The position numbers and the translations under genes are program-made. DNA of 64,000 nucleotides. Origin: Phaseolus vulgaris. Lineage: Eukaryota > Streptophyta > Magnoliopsida > Fabales > Fabaceae. Numbering within the stretch: position 1 is the stretch's first letter; each line of letters starts with the position of its first letter. The notes under the pieces are model-generated. The model was not told the DNA's origin. It ran no database searches and saw only the letters and a list, made by a program, of their open reading frames with translations. Shown here piece by piece: positions 36,973 to 47,740 of this stretch. The DNA is taken from positions 45,895,947-45,959,946 of the forward strand of contig NC_023756.2 in the NCBI RefSeq assembly GCF_000499845.2, read 5' to 3'.

Positions 36973-38041
36973 TGTTAGAATATATGGCCTTAAACGAGAG
37001 GGGGGTGAATTGTTTAAGAGGGATTTTCGCAAACTTTGAAGGTATAATGAAAATCAATGCTGAATTACAGAGAAAGAAATCAAAGAAACAAAGAACCAAA
37101 ACTGTTTCAAGATGATATCAGAAAAACAATCGGTTGTTTCTTCGAAACAATCGGTTGTTTTTATCAGCAGTTTATAAAAACAACTTAAAAACAGAATTTA
37201 AAGAGTTAAGGGTAAGAGATAAGCACGCAAGCAATTTATATTGGTTCACTCTTACACCAAGAGCTACATCCAGTCCCCAGAAACCACTGGGTATTCCACT
37301 ATGCAATCAAAACCAGATTACAAACACCATACACCAAAGTAGTGACCTTGAACCCCTCAAGAAACACACTACCTTTGGCAAACCACACCAAGAATGTTGA
37401 TCTTGAACCCCTCAAGAACACACAATACTCCTTGGCAACACAATTACAGAAATACAGTAATCAAGGAAGAAAGGAATAGAATACACCTGGGTATTACAAA
37501 GCTTAAAGATCAGAATTACAACCTAATCCTATTCCACACACTTAAGAATGATCCAAAGCTCTTTCAAATCTTGGAAAAACTGTTTTGATAAACTCTTTCT
37601 GTTACTTTAAGATTAGGAGCGTAAAACCACCTTTATATAGACCCACCAAGTGGTCAAAAACATTTAATAAAGGAGCCAAGTTAGTTAGGATCATTTAAAA
37701 CATATTAAAACCGCTTAACAGAATTCTGTTAAGGTTTTCAGGAAAACAATCGGTTGTTTTGTCGAAACAATCGATTGTTTTGGTTTGACAGCAAAGTCAA
37801 CCAAGTTTTTCAAAAACAGCTAAGGTAAAACAACCTTTTGTTAGGTAAAACAACTTGTTGAATTTTTGACAGCTTTTTAGAAAACACATCTTTTCAAAAG
37901 GTTAAAGATTCAAATGAACTTGGATCATCTTAAGGAGTGAATTAACAAGTTTCAAACAACTAGACAACACACACACACTCAGCAGCAAGGTCTTGAAGCT
38001 TTCCTCTTGGTTTTGGAGACATCAAAGCATCTTGTTTAACA
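36973..38041 (-). repeat. 5' LTR of the copia element
   Basis: 1069 bp; the pair of the left LTR. It contains about 20 bp not found in the left copy (near 37835) and the same AAACAATCGGTTGTTT palindromes. Confidence 0.93.
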
Positions 38042-38046
38042 CGTAG

Positions 38047-38683
38047 GACTCCCATTAACAAGAACTGACACAAAAGCAGACTCTAAGCAACCCCTAACCC
38101 ACTCAATCCATTTGTTATGGAAGCCCAACTTGTGTAGCATATCATATAAAAAATTCCACTTTACCGAGTCGTACGCTTTCTCATAATCCACCTTTAAACA
38201 TAACCCACTTTTCTTGTGCCTCCTTATCTCCTCAACAACCTCATTAGCAACCAAGACACTTTCGAGCATTCCTCTGTCCTTCAAGAACGCTGACTGAGTG
38301 TCGTCAATGACCAATGGGAGTACTTTCTTGATTCGACAAGATAACACCTTGGTAACAATTTTGTATATAGCACCTACTAGTGAAATAGGTCTATACTGAT
38401 CTAGGCTTGTTGGATCTCTGATTTTTGGTACCAAGGTTATAAAAGACGCATTACACCCCTTTGGGAAGCACCCCATCTCCTGAAAACATAGGACTGCTTC
38501 CATGATGTTATCCTTAAGCGTGTCCCAGTTAAACTTTATGAAGTTAAAGTTGAAACCGTCCGGTCCTGGACTCTTAGAGCCCTCACATTGCCACACTGCT
38601 TCCTTCACTTCTTCCTCCGTAACATCAGCAATCATGCTTAAACTAACCTCCACAGGTAGAGTTTTAAAAGGAAACACACCCAA
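38047..38683 (-). pseudogene. LINE reverse transcriptase, N-terminal half
   Basis: Shows the non-LTR RT motifs KSPGPDGFNFNFIK, LVPKIRDP, YRPISLVG and the catalytic Asp in LKVDYEKAYDSV. It ends at VLVNGSPT where the copia element is inserted; the protein continues at 30569 with TEFVPSRG. An in-frame TAA at 38720 separates it from the endonuclease. Confidence 0.88.
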
Positions 38684-38719
38684 TGTAACCGCAACCTTAT
38701 GTGACGCCTTAAACCTCTC

Positions 38720-39595
38720 TTAAAACAAAGATTTTGCTTCCCTTCTAACAACAAGAGGATCCTCACACCACGTACTACCTACCATAACCCCTTTGACCGA
38801 GTTTCTCATCCGCCTCCATCTTATAACAGAATGAAAGTATTTGGAGTTGATGTCCCCATACTTAGCCCAATTTGCTCTGGCTTTTTGCCTGGATAGGGAC
38901 TCCAACTTTTTATCAACCTCCCTCAAATGGCTTATAAGCTCCATTCTCAACCTCTTATCACATTCATCAAGATCCAAAACATTATCTTGGACGTCTAAAT
39001 CTTCTATTTCCTTTAACAGCCTCTTCCTATTGGTATTCAAACATCCAAACACCTCCCTGTTCCAAACTCTGAGATCGGCCTTCAGAATTTTGAGCTTATC
39101 TTTGATTTTGGTCAAGCTATTTCCCTGCACGGTATAAGAGCACCATTTTTCCTTCACCATCTCCTTGAACCCAGGCTCCATCTGCCACGCATCAATAGTC
39201 CTAAACGGGCTAGGACCCCAATCTTTCAACACAGATTTAACCACAATCGCACAATGATCTGACACCACCCTCGGTTGGACGTATTGTTTGCACTCTGGCC
39301 ATTTTTGAAGCCATTCCTCCGACACAAAAATTCTATCAAGTCTGCTCTTGGCTGATCCATTTGCTTTGTACCAAGTGTACTTCTTTCCAACAATTGGTAT
39401 TTCGAAAAGTAGATTCCTCTCAATGAAACTGTTGAAGCCAATAATTTCACTTTTTTTACTGCTACCTCCCCTAATACCTTTCCTCTCACCTTCACTTCTT
39501 ACAGCATTAAAATCACCACATAACCCCCAAACCTTATCTTGATAAGAAGATTTTATACTTGTCAATTCCTCCCATAAGGCAACTTTATCAACCAT
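38720..39595 (-). pseudogene. LINE endonuclease domain and linker
   Basis: An endonuclease/exonuclease/phosphatase-type domain with the GDFNAV, SRLDRIFVS and SDHCAI motifs of L1 ORF2, followed by the linker before RT. The first part of the domain (LSLNIRGLGG, at about 39750-39780) is separated by damaged sequence. Confidence 0.85.
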
Positions 39596-39780
39596 GTTAC
39601 AAGCAGCGTAAATATTGACTACAACACAATTTGTTTTCGACTTTAGATGCTGCCCAAAGATAACTATAAAGCCCTTGCCGACTACCTGATTAACATAGCT
39701 AAATGTATCTTTGTAATTAATTGTTTGATATAGCTAGCTTTAGTCCCCCCCTAAACCTCTTATATTCAGGCTGAGAATAA

Positions 39781-41921
39781 TCATAAACAGCCATTAGTAT
39801 GCCCCTCCTCAGATTTCTTTACAATTTGAAGATCCCTTTCCTCCATACGTTTAAATTCAGTAACCAACGCATCCTGTTCCTCTAAGCATTCCATTCCAAG
39901 TCGTTTCCCCGCTTCCCACAGTACGATTGTCTCATCTGATTTCTCTTCCATCCTAATACGGTTATTACATTTCAAAATTTCACTATCGGATACATCTTTA
40001 AGATTCATACATACCGTCGATGACGAGCTATTCCCGTAGTGCACCGCCCCTGCTCCCCCTTTAGATCTCCATTGTCGCCTACTTGTTTCCCCCATTTCCC
40101 ACATCGATCGTAACTTGCAGACCTGTGATGGAGTTCTATAGCTTCCCCCCCTCAGTGCGTCTTCAACTTCACTCGAATTGGCTCCCAGTCCATGCCCTTT
40201 CGCATCCTCAATTCCCACATTAACACGGTCATTGCGATTGATGATACTTGTCTGTGGTCCCTCTTTCATATGTGTTGAATTAAGAACACCATGGCACCCA
40301 TCAAGATTGTTTTGCAGTCCAACCGCTACCTCCCCCTCCATTGGGATTTTTCTTCTTGCACATGGTTCCCTTCTGCCGCCCTTACTCATGTTGCTTCCCT
40401 GTGGTTCGAGATCTTCGGAATATTCTGCTCCACACCTTTCGTCATTGGAATGGGCTCCAGGAATTGGCGTTTGGGCCTTGTCCATATTGGGCCTAACACT
40501 AATCGCACCCAAGGCCCCAACTACTTCAACTAGGTTTTGCACTGCACTTTGGATCTCTGGGCATGCAAAGTTGACCTGTTGCAGACCCGAAAAGCCTGCC
40601 CCACCTTTAGATATCGTCTGCACACGTTTTACCTTTTTTTTATAAGGAGGTCCACTTTTCATCTGTTTATCATTCCTATACCCGGAACATTCCTCTAAAA
40701 AGTGACCGTTTGACTCCTGCTTTGACCTTTCCTTTCCCTCCCATGACCTCCCTTTTTCCTCTCCCTCGAACTCCGATGCCCACCGTGGCTCCCCTTCTCC
40801 GCACCTCCCATCGGCATCATTGCTCCTCATAGACAACACAATCTCTTCGACAAAAGACTCTATTGTTGAAACACTCTCGGACGACAGATAATGATTGTAG
40901 GTGCATCGACAAATAGCATCCCCATTACTAGGTGTTTCCTCCAATATACTGATATTGTATCTCTCCCATTGACCCAAAAACCTTTTGATATTCTTACAAC
41001 ACTGGTATTAGGCACACGGACCTGGAGCCTTGCAAACTCGAGGTTGCTCCACACCTCATCTACATATACGAGTTCGACTTCTTCCCCTACCACTTTCGAG
41101 AAACAGTCCTTATTCCACAAAGGCAAAGGAATACCAAAACATCTCACCCACACAATTTTATGGCTTGGTACATATGACTCCGACCAGGGTTCAATGGACT
41201 CAAGGATGCTTTCGAACCACTCTTTATTTAGCTGAATTAAGTCATCCATTCTTTCTTCCTTAGGCGTTAACAGAACCGAGTTATCACCCAAGTACCTTAG
41301 CTTGATCATTTTCATCCCTTTAATAAATTCCTCACACAATAAGTCAAAGGTGAAATCTTGAGACATATGACCAACGACACTGCTTATCATCCATTGATGG
41401 ACTTGTATCTTAGTTTCAACCGTTGGGCCTTTCCATGGTCCAAGTGAAGTTTTCCTTACAGCATTTGCGTATGAGTGTTTTCCTCTCTGAAACCTCCCTT
41501 CCTCCATAGCTTTCTTCTCCTTCCATACCGCCTTACTTCTGTTCTTCACTGGGTTAGAGGCAATAAAATTCCTCCTCTCACTATTGTGTCTTCCTTTCTC
41601 CTCAAACCCGTCTCTTCTATATCTTGGTATATTAACAAAGAGTTTCATATTGCCAATACGGATCGAATCCAACTTCTTCTCCAGCCTAGCTGCATTTTCA
41701 ACATCAAAAAATCTCACAAACCCAAATCTTCTTCCCCACCTATTCAGTCTTCTTGATATGAATATATCTTTCACCCTTGCCCACCTCTGAAAAATCTTAG
41801 TCATATCATATTCCCCGTGACTACCAGGAAAATTTGAAAAGAAGAACGTAGTGTGATTACCATTACTAGCCTGACCCTCCTTCCACCTTTCCTCCCTGAA
41901 CCTCTCCGTTCGACCTCTCAT
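39781..41921 (-). pseudogene. LINE ORF1, RRM-containing
   Basis: The first frame (41921-40860, 353 codons) has an RNA-recognition motif at about residues 24-105 (TTFFFSNFPG as RNP2, GRRFGFVRF as RNP1). A DUF4283-like middle with WVRCFGIPLPLWN follows. The reading passes to the frame 40977-39781 by a frameshift near 40930. Plant L1 ORF1 proteins bind element RNA. The frameshift disables it. Confidence 0.82.
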
Positions 41922-41989
41922 TGTGTTTTTTCATATAAGTATTTAGTTGGAATTACATCATATCTTGTTATTTCTGATCGATGACAACT

Positions 41990-42181
41990 TTCACTTTTCA
42001 ACTATATCTGTATCTTGTTCTTTGTTGGCAACTTCATAGGATCTTCATGGGGTTTCCTCCATATGTTCTGCATTGTCCCAAGATGCCTGAAACTATATCA
42101 TGGGTCATGGTTTAGGGTTTTTTTATCCCTCAACCCTTGTGCTCCTCTTTTTATTAAATTTATTTTTTATCAAAAAAAAAT
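41990..42181 (+). mobile_element. 5'-truncated L1 3' end, plus strand
   Basis: TTGTGCTCCTCTTTTTATT followed by a TTTTTTATC-A9 tail is the usual look of plant L1 3' ends. It points opposite to the large LINE, 25-40 bp from its 5' junction. The left boundary is approximate. Confidence 0.5.
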
Positions 42182-42289
42182 TACTCTTCCTCTACTGCCC
42201 TCGAGAGCATCTCCTCATAGTCCTTCTCTTCAAGAATCCATCAACCAGTTTATCATAGTTTAAATTCATATAAATACGTTACTTGATAT

Positions 42290-42585
42290 AATATATCAAA
42301 AAATCATTAAATAAAAGTTAAATTTTTTAAAATTGTGTACTTTTTTTTTAAAAATAAAATCTAATTTTAAAGAAAAAATATAATTAATTTTTATATTAAT
42401 TAAATTAAATACTATTTTAAAGATAAAAAATTATTGATATCTAAATTAGTTTTTATTATTAATAAGTTTTTAAATTAGTATTTATTTAGTTACCAATATT
42501 TTTTTAAAATAATATCTAATTTAATTAATATAATAATTAATTACTTTTTTTTATTTAAAATTAATTTTTATTTAATAATCTACAT
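42290..42585. mobile_element. Palindromic CACTA-like miniature element, degenerate
   Basis: Inverted arms with ATCATTAAATAAAAGTTAA on the left and ATTTTTATTTAATAATC on the right; same family as 44588-44957, with decayed termini. Confidence 0.6.
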
Positions 42586-43260
42586 CATACCAATAGTGGA
42601 TTCTAAATAAAATGTGTCGCACAAACAAAAACAAATGCGTAAGAGTACCCCAAATTATCTCAAACTGTAAATATTTGCAAAGAAAAACCGCATTATTTAT
42701 TAAAAAGAAAAACGGTTATATGTGACAAGTAAGAGCTAGATCTAATGCACTTAATAGAAAGGGAAAAAAAACATTGATTTTTTATTACAAAAGAGAGAGA
42801 AAACATGACTAATCCTCTGTCATAATAATATGAATCAACTTGTTATCATGTCTATATATATATATTTGGATAGAGAACTCCTCAAGATTCTCATCAGCAT
42901 CTCCTCATAGTCCTCCCCCGCTATAATAGGATTAAACTCAAGAAAGAGAAATAGAATTCACACATTATGTTTTTACTTCTTCCTTCTCTTTAAGTCGTGA
43001 ATCCATAAACCAACAAGCATCTACTAAAAGCTTATCATCATTTAAAGTGATATAAATATGTCACTTGACATTAGAGTTAGTCATTTTAATTGTTCATTAC
43101 AAAATATTTATCTAACTCAGGTCAATTGTAGCTAGCTTTTACATTCTTTTATAACTATTACATGACATTGTAGATGACTGGAAATAACCAACAATTATGT
43201 AGAACGATTCATTTTACAGCATAAATTGGAAAATTTAAAAGATATGCAGTATACTTAATT

Positions 43261-46200
43261 TCAGGAAATAGAGTATTTTGGAACTGATCTAGTGGGAGAA
43301 GAAAGCAAAGGTTTGGGTGGGATTTGTAGAGAATCCACGGTGTCTTCCAACATATTTATCACGTTGCTCATTGTTGGTCTGTCATTAGGAAATGTTTGAG
43401 TGCACCATAAGCCCACTATGGCCAACCTCTTTGCAATCTTATTTTCTTCTGTTGTCATCACCATATTTGGTACCAAATCATTGTCCAACTCAAGCTTATT
43501 GTATGCCCAGTGCGGGAAGTATATCTCACTTGTACGACTAGCTTCGGCATTAATGTTCTTCCTTCCTCCCACCATCTCTAACAGCATCATTCCATAACTA
43601 TAAACATCAGACTTATGTGAAGCTCTTCCAAGATTTCTACTCCACATTTCTGGAGCTACATACCCCATTGTTCCTCTAGCATCTGACAAGGAAACAATAC
43701 TTTCATTCCTAGGACACAGTTTTGCCAATCCAAAATCCGATATCTTTGCATAAAAATTCTCATCCAAAAGAATGTTATGTGGTTTTATGTCAAAGTGAAT
43801 AATTCGAGTATTGCATCCCTTGTGTAAGTATTCTAACCCTTGAGCTATGTCCCTTGCAATTTGATATATAATATCCCAACTCAAAGGTGGAACTACTTCA
43901 CAACTTTTTCTATAAATGAATTTGTCAAGTGAACCATTGGACATAAATTCATAGATGAGAGCTCTGTTGCGACCTTCCAAACAGAATCCAAGAAGCGAGA
44001 CCACATTAACGTGAGAAGTTCTACTAATACTAGCAACCTCATTGATAAATTCTTCACCATTTTCTTTCGATGCACTCAACATCTTTACAGCAATAGGACT
44101 ACCATTGAATAACTTACCTTTGTAGACAGTACCAAAACCACCTTGTCCCAGCTTCTCTTTGAAGTTCTTGGTCATTTGTTTTAAATGTGATAATTTATAT
44201 CTTTTTAGAGCCAGAGAGCCGTCAATTTTAAGGAATGCTTCAATATTTTGATTACATTTTGAAGTCAGCCCAAAACTCGCTAGCCAGGTTGATGACTTGT
44301 ATCTTGCACATAAAATTGAAATTAATATTAAGACTCCTGCAATTGCTGAACCTAGAACACCTGTTAGCAGATGAGAAATTAATGTTGACATTTCATTCTC
44401 TAATCTACTTTTATCTTCAAATATAAATAAAGAAGAGTTATGAATAGTGAATTTAAATTTAAACAAACTTTAATTTTCCAACTCTAAGAAAATTTATTAG
44501 AGATCAGTAACAAATATGTTGTGGAAACTATTAAGCACTTTAAATTTGAAAATAGTTATACAACAATGTCTACTTTTTGTGTATATCCACTACAAGAAAG
44601 CTAATTTTTAGTGATAAAAAAAATAATTAGTTGTTATAGTGACTAAATTAGAGATCATTTTAGAGACTAAAAATTTTTTGGTTTCTAAATTAGTTTCTAT
44701 TATTGTCAAATGGTTTCTAAATTGGTATCTAATTAACAAGTAAGGTTTTTGCTACCAAATTTAGAAACTAAATAATTGGTAGTTAAAATCTTGGTTGCTA
44801 ATTAGATATCAATTTAGAAACTATTTAACAATAATATAAACTAATTTAGAAATATTTTTTTTAGTTTCTAAAATGTTCTTTAATTTAGTTACTATAACAA
44901 CTAATTATTTATTTTTTATAAAATTAATTTTTATTTGATGTTTTTCTTGAAGTGATGTTCCATGATTATTACATAGAATCATGAAGAGATAAGATAGAAG
45001 CACAAAACAATAGTATATATATTTCATGAATATTCAAGGAAGTAGGATTATGGGAAAGTATAAAAGAAAATTTAGATTTATTACCTAAAATAATGAGCTT
45101 CTTCCTGTTTTCCAATATGCCTGCAAAAGTAGATGAGCAAAGAGGAAATCAAAGGATTCCTAGAGTGTTACGTTGAAGAATTATTTCGAGTGGACGACTG
45201 ATGTGGACTTAAAATAATTCAAGATAAATTTGTAATGGATAAAAAACACAATATATTTTATAATAACGTATTTAAATATATTTCGCTAAAGTTTAAAATC
45301 AATTTTAATACAAAAAAGAAAAACACAATTGTCAAACGAAAATAACACAAATAATCAAGAAGAGATGATGAATGAATTATTTGCGAGAAATTGAGAGTGA
45401 TATATGTAATTTTGTTAAATGAGAAAAGAAGGAATATTAATTTTAAAGATGATGAGACGTACTTCTTTGTCAAATCATTCAAATTTATAACTTTTAAAAT
45501 ATTTTTTATTCTTTTATATATTTTTACTGTACCAAATAATTAAATATTTAACTTTATTTCTTATCTATTTTTAATTTTTTCTATTTATTTGACTTAATTT
45601 AAATTTTTAAATATTTTATAAATTTATATGTTTTTAATTGAATTCTTATTTAATAATGGTTTTATTAAGTTTTTAATTATTTTTTAAAACACCTTGTTGT
45701 GATTAGTAATTAGTAATTGCTAATTTGCTTATTGAGTGGGTCAAGTGAGAACATAAAGAAGCAACTACCTAATAATTGTAGGGACCAAGAGAGAGACACA
45801 GCAAGACGAGCAAAAATGTGAAGTCAACCAAAGTCTGGTCAACAAAGGAAAGTAACTGAAACCTTCCAGTTATTTTTTGAGTAAATATGTGTAAGCTAGC
45901 AATATATATAATAATTAATGTGTTAAATTTTATTTTTTAATTAAAATATCCTAAAATTTAATTTGTATCCTCATTTATCTTAAACTTTATCCCATATATA
46001 AATAGATATTCTGAATTTTAATTTTTTTATAATTAATGTTTAAATTCTTATTTTTCTTAATAAATACCTAAAATTTTAATTTTTCTATAATTAGTATTTA
46101 AAAGTAAGTAATTTTTTGTAAATAATATTCTGACAACTTTGAGTGAAATACTAATAATAATAATCGTGGTAGTAGTAATAATAATAATAATAGTATCTTA

Positions 46201-47740
46201 ATAAAAAATATTTATTATAAAGAAGTATATTTATAAAAAAAATATATATACTTTAAGAAACAACTACAGTAAATCTAAATTTTGAGGTGTGTATTTATAA
46301 AAAAGATTAAAAAAAAAGAATTAACTTGAGCAAAATCAAAACTAAAGATATTTATTTATAGATTGGATAAAATTGAAAATCAATTACGACAATTAAATTT
46401 TGATGCCAGAATTTATAGAAAATGGTAAAAGAAAAAAAAATATTTGACACGTAAAAACATTAATTTGACAATCCATTATAAAAATATACATTAGTATTTA
46501 AATTAAGTTGTTTGATAGGTGTAGTAAGTTTATTTTAGTGTCATGTAATTCATAGAAAATAATATTGTATGCAAAATACTCTTTCTTATCATTTTTAATT
46601 AAAGAAACCTCTTTTAAATTATTTTCATAAACAAGAATCGAAGTGAAATTGATGTGATTGGAGTGTGTTATGGTTTTTGGGTGTATGAAGCGAAGGTAGA
46701 ACAATAGGAAAACCCAAGCTTTATGGGAGTTGGTGTGGAAAGAAACTGTGGGAGGAAGGATATAAGTCATTGTAAAAGAAAGAAAAGGAATTGTTTTAAG
46801 AGTGGGTTGGTCCAATTGCAGGTGTTCCCAGACTGCACTCAATTTGTTGTGCTTATTGTTGCATGAAAGTGGGAAGTGAGTTGCTAAAAACATGATTTTG
46901 TATGTAAGATATGAGAGGAATAGAGAAGATACAAGACTTACTTCTTTTGGGAGAACAGTGTTGATCTGGGCAATAGTATTCGCATGAAACTACATGTCCA
47001 TCGTAACCATCCATCCCGCAGTTACTTTCGTTGCATCTTGTGCAATGTTGAGGAACATCATAGTAGACCTCAAACCCATCATTCAAAGCTTGTTGCAGAA
47101 CTCCAGCTCCATCATCACTATCATCATAATGATTCAGAGGAGCCGCACTGGGCAACCTCAAACTTCTCTTGCACTGCTTAAGCAGTGGGTATTTCTCGAG
47201 CATCTCATCCTCCTTGTATGCCTCCTCAAAATAATACACACCATCCTCCCCGCACGTCCATTTGCGTTTTGAAGGGAATTTCGGGATGTCAAGAGGACAA
47301 CCATGGAAGAATACGGTGACGTTGTGCACTGAAGCGTAATACTGTAACAGAGTGCTGTTCAAGTTCTCGTAATTCTTCAAAAATTCAGGAGAACAAACAT
47401 CTTTGACAGTGTCTGTTGGTACCAGTGTCATGGTGTGAGTGGTGTGGTCGATATCCTTCACCGTCAAATTTTGATGTTCATAACGATCATATTTATAAGG
47501 ATCATAGCAGATGAGCTGGGATGATGGGTGGGCGCCTTTACATTGAGACGCTGGACTCTGTTCCCAGAAAGGATCCAGGATGGCGGTGGCGGAAACGTTT
47601 ATGCTGCACATGTATGACTGTGGAGCACAAGGCGGTGGCGGTGGCGGTGATTGAGAGTGGGAGTATGGGAAAGCGATGAAGAGGAAGAAAGAGAGGGTGA
47701 GTGTGGTGTGGATCTCATTCATTATCGTAGTTCTTCTCAT
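43261..47740 (-). CDS. LRK10-like receptor kinase copy D with WAK-type ectodomain
   Basis: Three exons, E1 46942-47740, E2 45085-45120 and E3 43261-44360, join in phase 1 into 644 aa with no break. Residues 1-31 are a signal peptide (an alternative Met at 7), followed by six Pro. The cysteine-rich ectodomain to about 262 has a GUB_WAK-like N-terminal half and a WAK-associated C-terminal half ending CTRCNESNCG and CPDQHC. The transmembrane segment is about 280-299. The kinase has GQGGFG 350-355, Lys 371, HFD 467-469 (non-RD), DFG 487-489 and APE 514-516. Family members are plasma-membrane Ser/Thr kinases whose ectodomain is thought to sense wall or pathogen signals. It is the only kinase in the window that is both intact and canonical. 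The E1-E2 intron is 1.8 kb; the E2-E3 intron contains a miniature element. Confidence 0.9.
44588..44957. mobile_element. Palindromic CACTA-like miniature element in copy D intron
   Basis: Starts CACTACAAGAAAGC and ends TTTTTCTTGAAGTG. The 370-bp body is an imperfect inverted repeat, centred near 44770. It lies in the intron before the kinase exon of copy D. Confidence 0.8.

Larger units (their letters stand above)
30575..38041 (-). mobile_element. Sirevirus-like Ty1/copia retrotransposon, deleted
   Basis: Two nearly identical LTRs (30575-31623 and 36973-38041) in direct orientation, with target-site duplication CGTAG (30570-30574 and 38042-38046). The element runs on the minus strand: the 5' LTR is on the right, followed by a TGGTATCAGAGC primer-binding site, gag with two zinc knuckles, pol scraps, several polypurine-tract copies and the 3' LTR on the left. 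Most of pol (protease, integrase, most of RT and RNase H) is missing. Long LTRs, a long Ser- and Glu-rich gag and multiple polypurine tracts match the Sirevirus lineage as known; the lineage call is an inference. The low divergence between the LTRs suggests a fairly young insertion. Confidence 0.88.
26461..41951 (-). mobile_element. L1-type LINE with nested insertions
   Basis: A 15-bp target-site duplication, ATTACATCATATCTT, flanks the block at 26446-26460 and 41952-41966. The 3' end is the T-rich/A-rich tract at 26461-26480, the complement of a poly(A) tail; the 5' end lies 30 bp before the first ATG of ORF1. In minus-strand order come ORF1 with an RRM domain, an endonuclease, a reverse transcriptase and a Cys-rich zf-RVT region. 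Subtracting the two nested insertions leaves about 7.0 kb, the usual size of a full-length plant L1. ORF1 has a frameshift, the endonuclease start is damaged, and there are in-frame stops, so it is dead. Confidence 0.9.
41967..43260. other. Stretch between the LINE and copy D
   Basis: Holds a 3' fragment of a second L1 (about 41990-42181), a miniature element (42290-42585), and two related segments sharing GCATCTCCTCATAGTCC (about 42205-42285 and 42895-43075). No gene is seen; the right end is probably the 3' UTR of copy D. Confidence 0.6.

Noticed and set aside
30736..37400. Two identical 88-codon plus-strand frames (30736-31002, 37134-37400) and matching 64-codon frames
   Set aside because: They lie inside the two LTRs on the antisense strand and owe their identity to LTR duplication, not to coding selection.
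40178..40645. 155-codon plus-strand frame
   Set aside because: Antisense shadow of LINE ORF1; no plant gene features.
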